Of a DNA stretch of 64,000 nucleotides, positions 34,242 to 43,047 are shown one piece after another. The stretch lies in the NCBI RefSeq assembly GCF_001613545.1, contig NZ_BDCO01000002.1, positions 3,224,001-3,288,000 on the forward strand, given 5' to 3'. The position numbers were made by a program, and so were the translations under genes. The DNA comes from Terrimicrobium sacchariphilum (GTDB lineage: Bacteria > Verrucomicrobiota > Verrucomicrobiia > Chthoniobacterales > Terrimicrobiaceae). The notes under the pieces are model-generated. The model was not told the origin of the DNA and searched no databases. It was given only the letters and a program-made list of their open reading frames with translations. Numbering within the stretch: the stretch's first letter is position 1; the number at the start of each line of letters is the position of its first letter.

Positions 34242-34985
34242 ATGCGCACATTTGTCCTCGCTCTCCTCCTGCTCGCCACCGCCCCGCTCGTCTCCGCCCA
34301 GCAGCGCATCGAGCGCGGCGGCACCGTCTTCCTCACCTACGAGACAAAGCCCGCCGAGATCGACCTCTTCTGGAAGGATGCATCGGGCGAGCGATTCGGG
34401 CAGTTCAGCAAACTCCAGGAGCACCTACGCGCCGAGGGTCGGCGGGTGGCCTTCATCATGAACGCCGGAATCTTCGAGGAGGGCGGCGTGCCGTCGGGAC
34501 TTTGCATCATCGATGGCAAGATCCTCCATCCCCTCAATCTCTCGCCCGGCGCGGGGAATTTCTTCCTCAAGCCCAATGGCGTCTTTTACATCGACGCCCG
34601 AGGCGCACACGTCGTGACCTCCGAGGAATACGCCAAGCTCAAACCGCACGCCCGCCTCGCCATCCAGTCCGGCCCGCTCCTGCTGCGCAACGGCAAGGTC
34701 CACCCGGCCTTCCGTGCCGACTCCAAAAACTACCTCCACCGCAATGGCGTCGGCGTACGCCCGGACGGCACCGTCGTCTTTGCCATCACGGAGTTTGGCC
34801 AGCCGCGCTATGCGAATCTCCACGAGTTCGCCGAGTTCTTCCGCTCGCAGGGCTGCCCGGATGCCCTCTTCCTCGATGGCGACATCAGCCGCATGTTCGT
34901 AAACCCTGGAGACATCCCGCCGAGCAATTACTTCGGCGCCATCTTTGCCATCGCGCCGAAAGTGGGCGATGCCCCATCGCGCTAG
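34242..34985 (+). CDS. Phosphodiester glycosidase family protein (DUF2233 type)
   Basis: A 247-residue exported protein (signal FVLALLLLATAPLVSAQ). It belongs to the DUF2233/NAGPA-like fold: VAFIMNAGIFEEGGVPSGLCIIDG, PHARLAIQSGPLLLRNGKVHPAF, VGVRPDGTVVFAITEF and CPDALFLDGDISRMF. The DGD motif replaces the DGGGS of the other paralogue at 25.9 kb. Likely acts in the periplasm; substrate unknown. Confidence 0.78.
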   Translation: MRTFVLALLLLATAPLVSAQQRIERGGTVFLTYETKPAEIDLFWKDASGERFGQFSKLQEHLRAEGRRVAFIMNAGIFEEGGVPSGLCIIDGKILHPLNLSPGAGNFFLKPNGVFYIDARGAHVVTSEEYAKLKPHARLAIQSGPLLLRNGKVHPAFRADSKNYLHRNGVGVRPDGTVVFAITEFGQPRYANLHEFAEFFRSQGCPDALFLDGDISRMFVNPGDIPPSNYFGAIFAIAPKVGDAPSR

Positions 34986-35196
34986 CCCTTTTTTTGACCT
35001 CTGGAATCCGCGCTCTGCCGGTCCATTTTCCACGCCCCAACGAAAACCGACCCGCTTTTTGCCCCAAAAAGGGCTGAAATGTCGGATTTTCACCTATTTT
35101 AGGTCGGTCATTAATTCACGCTTCGGAGGAATCCGGGAGTAGAGTCGCGTCGTTACGTAGAAAGACGTACCAAGTGCCCTCCATCCCCCCGCAGCA
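34986..35196. other. Upstream region of the PEP-CTERM-like gene
   Basis: 211 bp. A run of eight T residues follows the stop of the preceding gene, without a clear GC stem before it. A short CTTTTTGCCCCAAAAAG inverted repeat lies near 35056-35072. No promoter motif is obvious. Confidence 0.35.
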
Positions 35197-36084
35197 ATGA
35201 TCCCCTCAAAATCCCTCCCGGCAAAATCCCTCCTGCGCCGCCCCGGCCTCGCATTCTGTCTCCTGCTTGCGATGGCAGGGGCCCTCTCCTCAGCCAGCGC
35301 CCAGACGCTGCTGAGTTACTGGAATTTCAACAACGTCAGCCCCGCCTTTTCCGGCAGTACCATCGGGTCGTTCAAAACCACCGCCGCAGCCTACGGCGAA
35401 GCCTATAACCAGACCGCAAACTCGGTGCCCGGCACTCTGGCCAGCAACTCCGCCAACGGCACCATCTTTCATGGCTCGTCGATCTACATCGACTTTACCA
35501 ACTACGGCACGATCTCGGGTGGTCTGATCAATGGCAAGCAGGCCACAACCTATACCGTTCAGGGATCGACGAGCGGCCCGGCGGGCTACGGAGTCTTCAC
35601 CGACTCCACGGTGAACCGCGCCAGCACCGACTCCACCACCGGCGGCTCGCTCCTGCTCCTCAACAGCGGTGGCAACGCGATCAACAAGTATATTACCTTT
35701 TCCCTCAGCAGTGCTGGCTACGACTCGCTGTCGCTCAGCTATTCCACCCGCCTGACCAGCGGCGTCGTCTCCTCGCAAGCCTGGACCTACAGCCTCGATG
35801 GCACGAATTACTTCGCCCTCACGACCCTCAATCCGGCGGCAGACAGCGCGTTTCACACCCAAAGCCTGAATCTCTCCACCCTCAGCGGCTCGGCCCTTAA
35901 TAATCTGTCGTCCTTTTACCTGCGCATGACGTACACGACGTCAAACATCCAGGGCAGCCAGTCGCTGGATAATATCCAGCTCACCGGCATATCCAGCGTC
36001 CCGGAGGCAAACCCCACCGCGCTGGCCTTCTGCGGCCTGGCCGTGACGGCGTATTATTTCCGCCGCCGCATGCGCCGCTTCTGA
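35197..36084 (+). CDS. PEP-CTERM-like surface protein
   Basis: A 295-residue secreted protein. It has a signal peptide (LAFCLLLAMAGALSSASA) directly followed by QTLLSYWNFNN, common in Verrucomicrobiota surface proteins. A Ser/Thr/Asn/Gly-rich beta domain follows. It ends with a VPEANPTALAF-type sorting signal, a hydrophobic helix and basic RRRMRRF. PEP-CTERM tails direct processing by exosortase and anchoring or export to the envelope. The motif here is VPEA rather than VPEP. Function of the mature domain is unknown. Confidence 0.8.
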   Translation: MIPSKSLPAKSLLRRPGLAFCLLLAMAGALSSASAQTLLSYWNFNNVSPAFSGSTIGSFKTTAAAYGEAYNQTANSVPGTLASNSANGTIFHGSSIYIDFTNYGTISGGLINGKQATTYTVQGSTSGPAGYGVFTDSTVNRASTDSTTGGSLLLLNSGGNAINKYITFSLSSAGYDSLSLSYSTRLTSGVVSSQAWTYSLDGTNYFALTTLNPAADSAFHTQSLNLSTLSGSALNNLSSFYLRMTYTTSNIQGSQSLDNIQLTGISSVPEANPTALAFCGLAVTAYYFRRRMRRF

Positions 36085-36270
36085 AGCAGCCGATCGCACC
36101 CCGACGCGGAATGGGGGTGTAGCGAGATCGATGGCTAAAGCAGGCCAGCCACCCATGGTCCCCTAGCCCGCCACGCCCGGCGAACGCTGCGATTTCCCGC
36201 GTTCCCTTATTTCCGAGGAGTCCCAAACGGGACTTGCCGCCCGGCGGCTCCGCCCTACCATCGGCGGCGC

Positions 36271-37524
36271 ATGGATAAGGAGAGCCTGGAACTGGCAAAG
36301 GTCTTTTTCGCCGTCGGCTCGATCATCCTGCTCGCCCGGCTTTTCGGCGACCCGCTGCGCAAGATCGGCGTAGCCCCGCTCGTCTCGGAGATCCTCCTCG
36401 GCGTCCTGCTCGGCCCGAGCATCCTGGGGCATTTCTTTCCGCAGTTGACGCAGGCGATGTACCCCGCGGCAGGTGGAGCGGGGGACATGATGCGCGTGCT
36501 GGTGCAGATCTCCATCGTTCTGCTCATGTTTGCCGCCGGGCTGGAAATCGACCTCCGCACCGTCATTAGCAATCGCATCGCCGCGCTGAAGATCGGCGCC
36601 TTTGGCATCACCATTCCCGTCCTCGCGGGCTTTGCCGCCGCCTATTTCGTTCCGCGTATCCTCGGAGAAAGCTCCGCACACCCGCAGCCGCTCGCCTTTG
36701 CCCTGTTCTTCAGCACCGCGCTGGCAATCTCAGCCCTTTCGGTCACCGTGCGCACCTTCCTCGATACCGGCCTGCTGCGCACCCGCTTTGGCATGATCGT
36801 TGTCTCCTCCTCGATGCTCGACGACATCGTCGGCTGGCTGCTCTTTGCCGTCACCGTCGGCCTCATTCACGGACGGCTGGAGGGCAATGTCTTCCTCAAT
36901 CTCGCCGGGGCTGTCGTCTTTGCCGTCTTCATGCTCACCGTCGTGCGCCTCGCGGCGAATCGCCTCTTCCCCCTCGTCAACCGACACCTGAACTGGCCCG
37001 CCAGCTTCCTCGGTCTCGCCACCGGCTTTGGCCTCGTCGCCGCCGCATTGACTCAGCTCCTCGGGCTGGAGGCCGTCTTTGGCGCGTTCGTCGCGGGTGT
37101 CGCGCTGGGCGATTCGCACGTCGTGACCAAGGAACTCAAGGAGCAGTTCCTGCAATTTATCTCCTCCATCTTCGCCCCGCTCTTCTTCGTCGCCATCGGG
37201 CTGAAGGTGAATTTCATCTCCAATTTCCACCTCCCGCTGGTCGCCCTCGTCTTTGCTCTCGCCATCGGCAGCAAGCTCCTCGGCGGCACCCTCGGCGCTT
37301 CCTGGGCGGGGCTGACGCGGCGCCAATCCTTCGCCACCGGCTTCAGCCTCACCGCGCGCGGCGGCCAAGAGATCGTCCTCGGTACGATCGCCCTCGGCAC
37401 CGGCCTCATCTCGGAGCCCATCTTCGTCGCCGTCGTCCTCCTCGCTGTCGTGACAAGCCTCCTCCTCGGCCCCGTCATTCAAGTCCTCCACCGCCGGTGG
37501 CAGCTGAGTGGGGAGGAGAGTTAG
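36271..37524 (+). CDS. CPA2 family cation:proton antiporter
   Basis: A 417-residue antiporter of the CPA2/KefB type with about twelve helices. Recognisable regions are LVSEILLGVLLGPSILG, VLVQISIVLLMFAAGLEIDL, SSMLDDIVGWLLFA (the double helix-break region) and ARGGQEIVLGTIALG. It exchanges K+ or Na+ for protons across the inner membrane. It lacks the C-terminal RCK/TrkA-N regulatory domain of KefB/KefC. Its stop overlaps by four bases the end of a convergent 58-residue gene. Confidence 0.9.
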   Translation: MDKESLELAKVFFAVGSIILLARLFGDPLRKIGVAPLVSEILLGVLLGPSILGHFFPQLTQAMYPAAGGAGDMMRVLVQISIVLLMFAAGLEIDLRTVISNRIAALKIGAFGITIPVLAGFAAAYFVPRILGESSAHPQPLAFALFFSTALAISALSVTVRTFLDTGLLRTRFGMIVVSSSMLDDIVGWLLFAVTVGLIHGRLEGNVFLNLAGAVVFAVFMLTVVRLAANRLFPLVNRHLNWPASFLGLATGFGLVAAALTQLLGLEAVFGAFVAGVALGDSHVVTKELKEQFLQFISSIFAPLFFVAIGLKVNFISNFHLPLVALVFALAIGSKLLGGTLGASWAGLTRRQSFATGFSLTARGGQEIVLGTIALGTGLISEPIFVAVVLLAVVTSLLLGPVIQVLHRRWQLSGEES

Positions 37525-37697
37525 CTGTCCGCAAGTTTGCGGAAGAGCGTCTCGTGTTTAGCGAAGACCCTGGCCGCAGCTTCTTCAAATGATGGACCGG
37601 CATCCTCGCCCATCAGCGTTTGGACAAATTCCTCCACGAGCCTGCGCTTTTCGACGGGCAGCGACTCGATCTTGCACAGCAGTTCGTCCGATGTCAT
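37521..37697 (-). CDS. 58-residue small protein coupled to uvrC
   Basis: The minus strand encodes MTSDELLCKIESLPVEKRRL and continues to AKHETLFRKLADS, 58 residues in all. It starts at ATG 37697, overlapping the uvrC stop region in an ATGA arrangement, and its stop (37521-37523) overlaps the convergent antiporter gene's end. The helical, charged sequence resembles small antitoxin-like or DUF2281-like proteins, but no toxin gene is next to it. The four-base overlap supports real translation. Confidence 0.65.
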   Translation of the reverse strand: MTSDELLCKIESLPVEKRRLVEEFVQTLMGEDAGPSFEEAAARVFAKHETLFRKLADS

Positions 37698-39247
37698 GAG
37701 CCCCGCGAGAAATACTCCGCGATCTGCTCGCCGAGGCGCGGGCCGATGCCGGTCACGGCGGCGATGTCGTCGGGAGCCGCTTTCTTGATCCGGTCGACAG
37801 AGCCGAAGGCGGCAAGCAGCGCCTTTTTACGGGACTCGCTCACGCCGGGGATGTCGTCGAGCACGCTTTCGCTGATGCGCTTTTTCAGGAGCAGGCTGTG
37901 GTAGCCATTGGCGAAGCGGTGGGCCTCGTCCCGGATGCGCTGGAGCAGCTTCAGCGCGCCGCTGTCCTCGGGGAGTTGCAGCGGGAGCGGACGCCCGGGG
38001 CGGTAGATTTCCTCAAATTCCTTGGCCAGCCCGATGATCGGCTGGTCGTACATGCCGAGCCGCTGGAGCTCCTTGCACGCGCTGGAGAGCTGGCCCTTGC
38101 CGCCATCCACGATGATGAGCGAGGGCAGCGAAACGAAGCGATTCCCGCGTGCGGCGGTGGCGCGTTCCATCGCCTCCATCTGCGGCTCCTGCGAATACTC
38201 CGCATCGGGGTCCGCCGCCGCGCCGTCGATGAGCAGCCGGCTGTAACGCCGCCGCACCACCTCGGCCATGCTGGCAAAGTCGTCCTGCCCCTCCGTGCCG
38301 CGAATGCGATATCGGCGGTAGTTCGCGCGATCTGGCACGCCGTCCTTGAACCGCACCATGCTCGCGACGATGTGCGTGTTGGAGATGTTGGAAATGTCAA
38401 AACACTCCATCGTCTGCGGCGGAGCCTTCAGCCCGAGCGCATCGGCCAGGGCGGCGAGGTCTTCCTCAGGGTTGATCGTCGTCGGCAGCGTCTTGCGGGT
38501 AAAGCGCGTCATCGGCTTCGTCGTCTGCTTCAGATCCTCCAGCAGATTGCGCAATTGGGCAGCCTTTTCAAAATCCAGCTTCTCCGCCGCCGCCTTCATC
38601 TCAGCCTCAACCTGCTCCATCATGTGCCGCGACTCGCCATCGAGGAAATCGCACGCCTCCGCCACCTTCGCGAGATAGGCATCCCGCGTGATGCGCGCGA
38701 TGCACGGCGCGGTGCAGTTTTTGATCACATGATCGAGACAATGCTTGTAGTCGCGTTCGTTCGGCTCCGGCGGACGGCACGATCGCAGGCCGAAGCGCTT
38801 GCGCACCGCGTTCAGCGTCGACCGCAACGCACCGGAATGCGCAAAGGGGCCGAAGTATTTCGCCCCGTCGTCCTTGCGCAGACGCGTGAGCTGAAACCTC
38901 GGCCACGGCTCGTTCATGTTCACCCGCACGAGGAGGAACCGCTTGTCGTCGCGGAAGCTGATGTTGTACTTGGGCCGGAATTCCTTGATCAGCCGCCCCT
39001 CGTACAGCACCGCCTCGGCATCGCTGCGCACGATGTGCCACTCAAAATCCCAGATGCTCTCGATGAGCGCACGCGTCTTCAGATCGGCCTTGTTTTGCCG
39101 CGAGGGCGTAAAGTAATTCGCCAGCCGACGGCGCAGGTCGCGCGCCTTCCCGACGTAGATCACCTTTTTGAAACGATCCCGCATCACATACACGCCCGGC
39201 TTGTGCGGCACGTCGCGGAGTTTGAGCTGGTGGTCGGGCTGGGTCAT
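37694..39247 (-). CDS. uvrC: Excinuclease ABC subunit C
   Basis: A 517-residue UvrC. It has an N-terminal GIY-YIG nuclease (HKPGVYVMRDRFKKVIYVGKARDLRRR), a Cys-containing region, a UVR helix pair (KAAAEKLDFEKAAQLRNLLEDL), an RNase H-like endonuclease domain (METFDISN-type ECFDISNISN, LIIVDGGKGQLSSA, RDEAHRFANGYH) and a C-terminal helix-hairpin-helix pair (LDDIPGVSESRKKALLAAFGS, AAVTGIGPRLGEQIAEYF). It makes both incisions in nucleotide excision repair. It is shorter than the E. coli protein (610). Confidence 0.95.
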   Translation of the reverse strand: MTQPDHQLKLRDVPHKPGVYVMRDRFKKVIYVGKARDLRRRLANYFTPSRQNKADLKTRALIESIWDFEWHIVRSDAEAVLYEGRLIKEFRPKYNISFRDDKRFLLVRVNMNEPWPRFQLTRLRKDDGAKYFGPFAHSGALRSTLNAVRKRFGLRSCRPPEPNERDYKHCLDHVIKNCTAPCIARITRDAYLAKVAEACDFLDGESRHMMEQVEAEMKAAAEKLDFEKAAQLRNLLEDLKQTTKPMTRFTRKTLPTTINPEEDLAALADALGLKAPPQTMECFDISNISNTHIVASMVRFKDGVPDRANYRRYRIRGTEGQDDFASMAEVVRRRYSRLLIDGAAADPDAEYSQEPQMEAMERATAARGNRFVSLPSLIIVDGGKGQLSSACKELQRLGMYDQPIIGLAKEFEEIYRPGRPLPLQLPEDSGALKLLQRIRDEAHRFANGYHSLLLKKRISESVLDDIPGVSESRKKALLAAFGSVDRIKKAAPDDIAAVTGIGPRLGEQIAEYFSRGS

Positions 39248-39692
39248 CGGAGGAGAAACAGCATATCACACCCGGCGAACGATTTCCTCCGGGAAAACGC
39301 GGGGAACGGGGGCATTTTACAGAAGGCCGCAAAGGTCACAAAGGGTTGGGTCGGTTGACGTTGATCCCGCTACGCCCCGAACTCAATCGGGCGACTGCGT
39401 GGCGACGGCCTGGAAGGCAGATTGAACAGAAGGCAGCGAAGGAAACAAAGGGAAAACCGGAGGAGGTTGCCAAGATAGAGCCGCGAGAAGCTGAAAAAGA
39501 CAGCCTTCTTCACCCAGGAAAAATCGCTAAGATGTCTATCGTTGCCCTTTCCACGCAAGACCCGCTGCCTGCCACGTAGGGCCGGCATCTTGCCGGCCCA
39601 CTCGGAGGGTTCATTGAAACCACAAGGCACCCTCCTGCAAACCCACCGTCTTTCTCGCAGGTCGGCGGGACGCCGACCCTACGTCCACCAAA
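39248..39692. repeat. Intergenic repeat cluster (families A and B)
   Basis: 445 bp without a gene, between uvrC and livF. Family A copies: 39319-39348 (CAGAAGGCCGCAAAGG form) and 39425-39455 (AACAGAAGGCAGCGAAGG form, 31 bases identical to 48598-48628). Family B copies: GTAGGGCCGGCATCTTGCCG at 39576 to 39600, and its inverse ending CGCCGACCCTAC at 39657-39682. The two B copies face each other around a unique middle, making a 107-bp inverted unit. No protein is encoded. Confidence 0.7.
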
Positions 39693-40400
39693 TCAGGCGC
39701 CGAGGTACGCCGCCTGCACGCGCGGATCGCTGAGGAGTTCCGCACCGGTACCGATCAGCGAGATCGACCCGGTTTCAAGAACCGCCGCACTGTGGGCGAT
39801 CTTGAGGGCAAGATTGGCATTTTGCTCGACGAGTACGATCGTCACGCCCTGGGCGTTGATCTCGCGCACCACGCGGTAGATGTCCTGCACCAGCTTCGGG
39901 GCGAGGCCCATGGAGGGCTCGTCGAGGAGGAGTGTCTTTGGGCGGCTCATCAAGGCGCGCGCCACTGCGAGCATCTGCTGCTCGCCGCCGGAAAGCGTGC
40001 CTGCCGCCTGGTCCTTGCGCTCGCGCAGGCGGGGGAAAGCCGTCAGCCCTCGCTCCAGGTCCTCGGCCACACCGGACTTGTCCTTGCGCAGCCACGCGCC
40101 GAGCTTGAGATTTTCCATCACGGTCAGGTTGCCGAAGATGCCGCGACCCTCCGGCACATGCGCGAGGCCGAGACCCACGCGCTTGTCCGCCGCGATGGCG
40201 TCGATCTCCGTTCCCTCGTAAACCACCCGGCCGCCGTATTTCAGCATGCCCGAGAGCGCGCGCAGCGTGGAGGTTTTGCCTGCTCCGTTGGCTCCAATGA
40301 GGGTGAAAATCTCGCCCTGCTTCACTGTGAAGGAAATCCCCTTCACCGCGCGGATGTCTCCGTAGGAAACGGTCAGGTCGTGGACTTCGAGCGCATTCAT
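39693..40400 (-). CDS. livF: Branched-chain amino acid ABC transporter ATPase LivF
   Basis: 235 residues from ATG 40400, which overlaps the livG stop by four bases. Walker A is GANGAGKTS, the signature is LSGGEQQMLAVARALM, and Walker B is LLLDEPSMGLAP, all in the LivF pattern (the MGLAP ending is typical). It powers uptake of branched-chain or related amino acids with LivG. Last gene of livJHMGF. Confidence 0.93.
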   Translation of the reverse strand: MNALEVHDLTVSYGDIRAVKGISFTVKQGEIFTLIGANGAGKTSTLRALSGMLKYGGRVVYEGTEIDAIAADKRVGLGLAHVPEGRGIFGNLTVMENLKLGAWLRKDKSGVAEDLERGLTAFPRLRERKDQAAGTLSGGEQQMLAVARALMSRPKTLLLDEPSMGLAPKLVQDIYRVVREINAQGVTIVLVEQNANLALKIAHSAAVLETGSISLIGTGAELLSDPRVQAAYLGA

Positions 40401-41167
40401 TCTTCCTCGGCTCCTAGATAAGCTTCGATCACGCGCTTGTTGCCCCGGATCTCCTCCGGCGTGCCCTCGGCGATCTTTTGTCCAAAATCCAGTACCGTGA
40501 TGCGGTCGCACAGGCCCATCACGAGGTGCATGTGATGCTCGATGAGGAGCAGCGTCACCTTGTACTCCGTGCGCACCCAGCGCAGGAATTCCGTCAGCGC
40601 CGCCGTCTCGCCGGAGTTCAACCCCGCCGCCGGTTCGTCCAGCAGGAGCAGGCGCGGTTTCAAGGCGATGGCGCGCGCGATCTCCAGCTTGCGCTGCAAG
40701 CCATACGGCAGGTCGCCCGCCAGACTGTCACTCAGCGCTCCGAGCCCGAAGGCCTCCAGCAGCGCGCTGCTTTTCGCGATGGACTCCGCCTCGTTGCGCC
40801 CCATGCGCGGCAGCGTGATCAGAGCCTCGAGCGGCGAATAGTGCAGTTGGGAATCATACGCGATGCGCACATTTTCCAGCACCGTGAGCTGCTTGAAGAG
40901 CCGGATGTTTTGAAAAGTCCGCCCGATGCCCTTGAGCGCAATGCGGCTCGGACGCATTCCGTCGAGACGCTCGCCAGCGAAGACGATCTCGCCCGCCGTC
41001 GGCTTGTAGATGCCCGTGATGAGATTGAAGAGCGTCGTCTTGCCTGCTCCATTCGGCCCAATAATGCCATGTGCATGGCCTTCGGTCACCGAGAAGTCGC
41101 ACCCCGAGATCGCCTTCAGCCCGCCAAAGTGCCGACTGACATTTCGCACCTCCAGCAGCGCGCTCAT
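40397..41167 (-). CDS. livG: Branched-chain amino acid ABC transporter ATPase LivG
   Basis: 256 residues from ATG 41167. Walker A is GPNGAGKTT, the LivG-type loop is GIGRTFQNIRLFKQLTVLENV, Walker B is LLLLDEPAAGLNSGE, and the H-loop is IEHHMHLVMGLCDR. Start and stop overlap livM and livF by four bases each. Confidence 0.93.
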   Translation of the reverse strand: MSALLEVRNVSRHFGGLKAISGCDFSVTEGHAHGIIGPNGAGKTTLFNLITGIYKPTAGEIVFAGERLDGMRPSRIALKGIGRTFQNIRLFKQLTVLENVRIAYDSQLHYSPLEALITLPRMGRNEAESIAKSSALLEAFGLGALSDSLAGDLPYGLQRKLEIARAIALKPRLLLLDEPAAGLNSGETAALTEFLRWVRTEYKVTLLLIEHHMHLVMGLCDRITVLDFGQKIAEGTPEEIRGNKRVIEAYLGAEEE

Positions 41168-42144
41168 GAGTCCTTCCTCCTCGCCTCGCGCTTCGGCAGG
41201 AACCACGGCAGCTCACGGAAGCCCATGATGCCCTTGGGCCGGAACAGCATCAACAGCACGAGGATCAGCGGCATGATCACCATGCGCCAAGTGCCGAGCG
41301 GCTGGAGCCAGTTCGAGAGCAGCGTGTAGATCACGGCTCCGATAATCGATCCCGCCAGCGAACCAATGCCGCCAAGGTAAACCATCACCAGCATCTCCGT
41401 GGATTTCAAAATATCGAAGGAGGACGGATTGATGAAAACCAGCAGGTGGGCAAAGAGCGCCCCCGCCACGCCAGCAAAGAACGACGAGACCGAGAAGGCC
41501 AGGATCTTCGCCTCGCGCACGCGCACGCCCATGGAGTTCGCCGCGATCTCATCCTCGCGGATCGCCGCGATGGCCCGGCCAAACTTTGAGTACAGCAGAT
41601 TGCGTAGCACCCAGATCGTCACGACCACCCAGAAGAATGCCCACGCCATCGTGGTGAGCTTGGGGATGCCCAGCATGCCGCGGGGCCCGCCGACATACGG
41701 GATGTTTTCCAGTGCCGACTTTACGATCATCAGAAACGCCAGCGTGATGATGGCGAGATAGTCGCCGCGGGTTTTAAAAGAAAGCAGCGCGAGAAGAAAC
41801 CCCGCCAGCGCCGCCACCAGCCCGCCCACGATCACAGGGAGGAAGAAAAACGCATCAGGCAGATCGGGCAGGAGCTTCACTGTCAGCACCGAGGACGCAT
41901 AAGCCCCAAGGCTCATGAAACCCGCGTGGCCCACGCTGAACTCGCCCATGTAGCCATTCACCAGGTTCAGGCTCGCACTCAGGATGATGTTGATCCCGAT
42001 CATGATCAGGACGAACTGCACATAACCATTGAGCAGGCCAAACTGCGGGATCACGAGGCTCAGCACAAATCCCGCCGCCAGCAACACCGGCAGCGCGTAG
42101 CGATTCGCGCCGAGTTTCTTGAAAAATGCCACCACCGCCGCCAT
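41164..42144 (-). CDS. livM: Branched-chain amino acid ABC permease LivM
   Basis: A 326-residue inner-membrane permease with about nine helices and the LivM signature region YMGEFSVGHAGFMSLGAY. IRAIREDEIAANSMGV appears here as IAAIREDEIAANSMGVRVREAKILAF, followed by GGIGSLAGSIIGA. It pairs with LivH. Spaced 3 bp from livH. Confidence 0.93.
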   Translation of the reverse strand: MAAVVAFFKKLGANRYALPVLLAAGFVLSLVIPQFGLLNGYVQFVLIMIGINIILSASLNLVNGYMGEFSVGHAGFMSLGAYASSVLTVKLLPDLPDAFFFLPVIVGGLVAALAGFLLALLSFKTRGDYLAIITLAFLMIVKSALENIPYVGGPRGMLGIPKLTTMAWAFFWVVVTIWVLRNLLYSKFGRAIAAIREDEIAANSMGVRVREAKILAFSVSSFFAGVAGALFAHLLVFINPSSFDILKSTEMLVMVYLGGIGSLAGSIIGAVIYTLLSNWLQPLGTWRMVIMPLILVLLMLFRPKGIMGFRELPWFLPKREARRKDS

Positions 42145-42147
42145 GCG

Positions 42148-43023
42148 CTATACTTTCTGGTTCGGCGCCTTGCCAAGCAGGCCGTAGGGTTTGAAAATCA
42201 GGATGACCAGCAGCAAGGAATACGCCACGAGGTCCCGATACGTGGAGGGCAGGAAAGCGACCGTCATCACCTCGACCGTGCCGAGAATATACCCTCCCAG
42301 TACTGCACCCCGAATGCTCCCGATACCGCCGACCACTGCCGCGACAAAGGCTTTCCACCCGACCAGAATGCCCATCGAGGCCGCTATCACCGGATACGCC
42401 TGCCCGTAGAGCATGCCCGCCGCGCCGCCAAGTCCCGCACCAATGAGAAAGGTCACGGAGATGATGAGGTTCAACGGGATCCCCAGGAGCGGCACTGTCT
42501 TGGCATCAAAGGAAATCGCCCGCATCGCCATGCCAAAGGACGTGCGGCGGATCAGGAAATCCAGTCCCACCATCAGAGCGATCGACACGCCGATGATCAT
42601 GAGCTGCAGAGTGGAAACCGATAGTCCTCCGATATGATAGCCCGTCACGGTGAAGAGCGGCGGCATCGGTTTCGCATAGGGCGAAAGGCTCAGGACCACA
42701 TTCTCAATCACCAGACCGCAGCCCAGTGCCGTAATGATCGCCGACACGCGTGGCGCATTGCGCAGCGGACGGTAGGCGAGACGTTCGAGGAGCGCTCCGA
42801 GGAACCCCGTCGCCAGCATCACGAGGATCAGAATGACGATGAAGGGGAGCGGGAAAAACGACGCGATGAGCAGGCAGGCAAACGCCCCCACCATGAACAG
42901 GTCGCCGTGGGCGAAGTTGATCATGGTCAGCACGCCATAGACCATGCTGTACCCGAGCGCGATCAGCGCATAGATCGATCCCTGCTGGATCGCATTGATC
43001 GCCTGCTGTGCGAAGTAATCCAT
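42148..43023 (-). CDS. livH: Branched-chain amino acid ABC permease LivH
   Basis: A 291-residue permease with about eight helices: GSIYALIALGYSMVYGVLTMINFAHGD near the N terminus, ERLAYRPLRNAP, and AFVAAVVGGIGSIRGAVLGG near the end, all characteristic of LivH. It lies 24 bp after the binding-protein gene. Confidence 0.93.
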   Translation of the reverse strand: MDYFAQQAINAIQQGSIYALIALGYSMVYGVLTMINFAHGDLFMVGAFACLLIASFFPLPFIVILILVMLATGFLGALLERLAYRPLRNAPRVSAIITALGCGLVIENVVLSLSPYAKPMPPLFTVTGYHIGGLSVSTLQLMIIGVSIALMVGLDFLIRRTSFGMAMRAISFDAKTVPLLGIPLNLIISVTFLIGAGLGGAAGMLYGQAYPVIAASMGILVGWKAFVAAVVGGIGSIRGAVLGGYILGTVEVMTVAFLPSTYRDLVAYSLLLVILIFKPYGLLGKAPNQKV

Positions 43024-43047
43024 CCGAGCGCGCCGCCGTTCCTTCGA

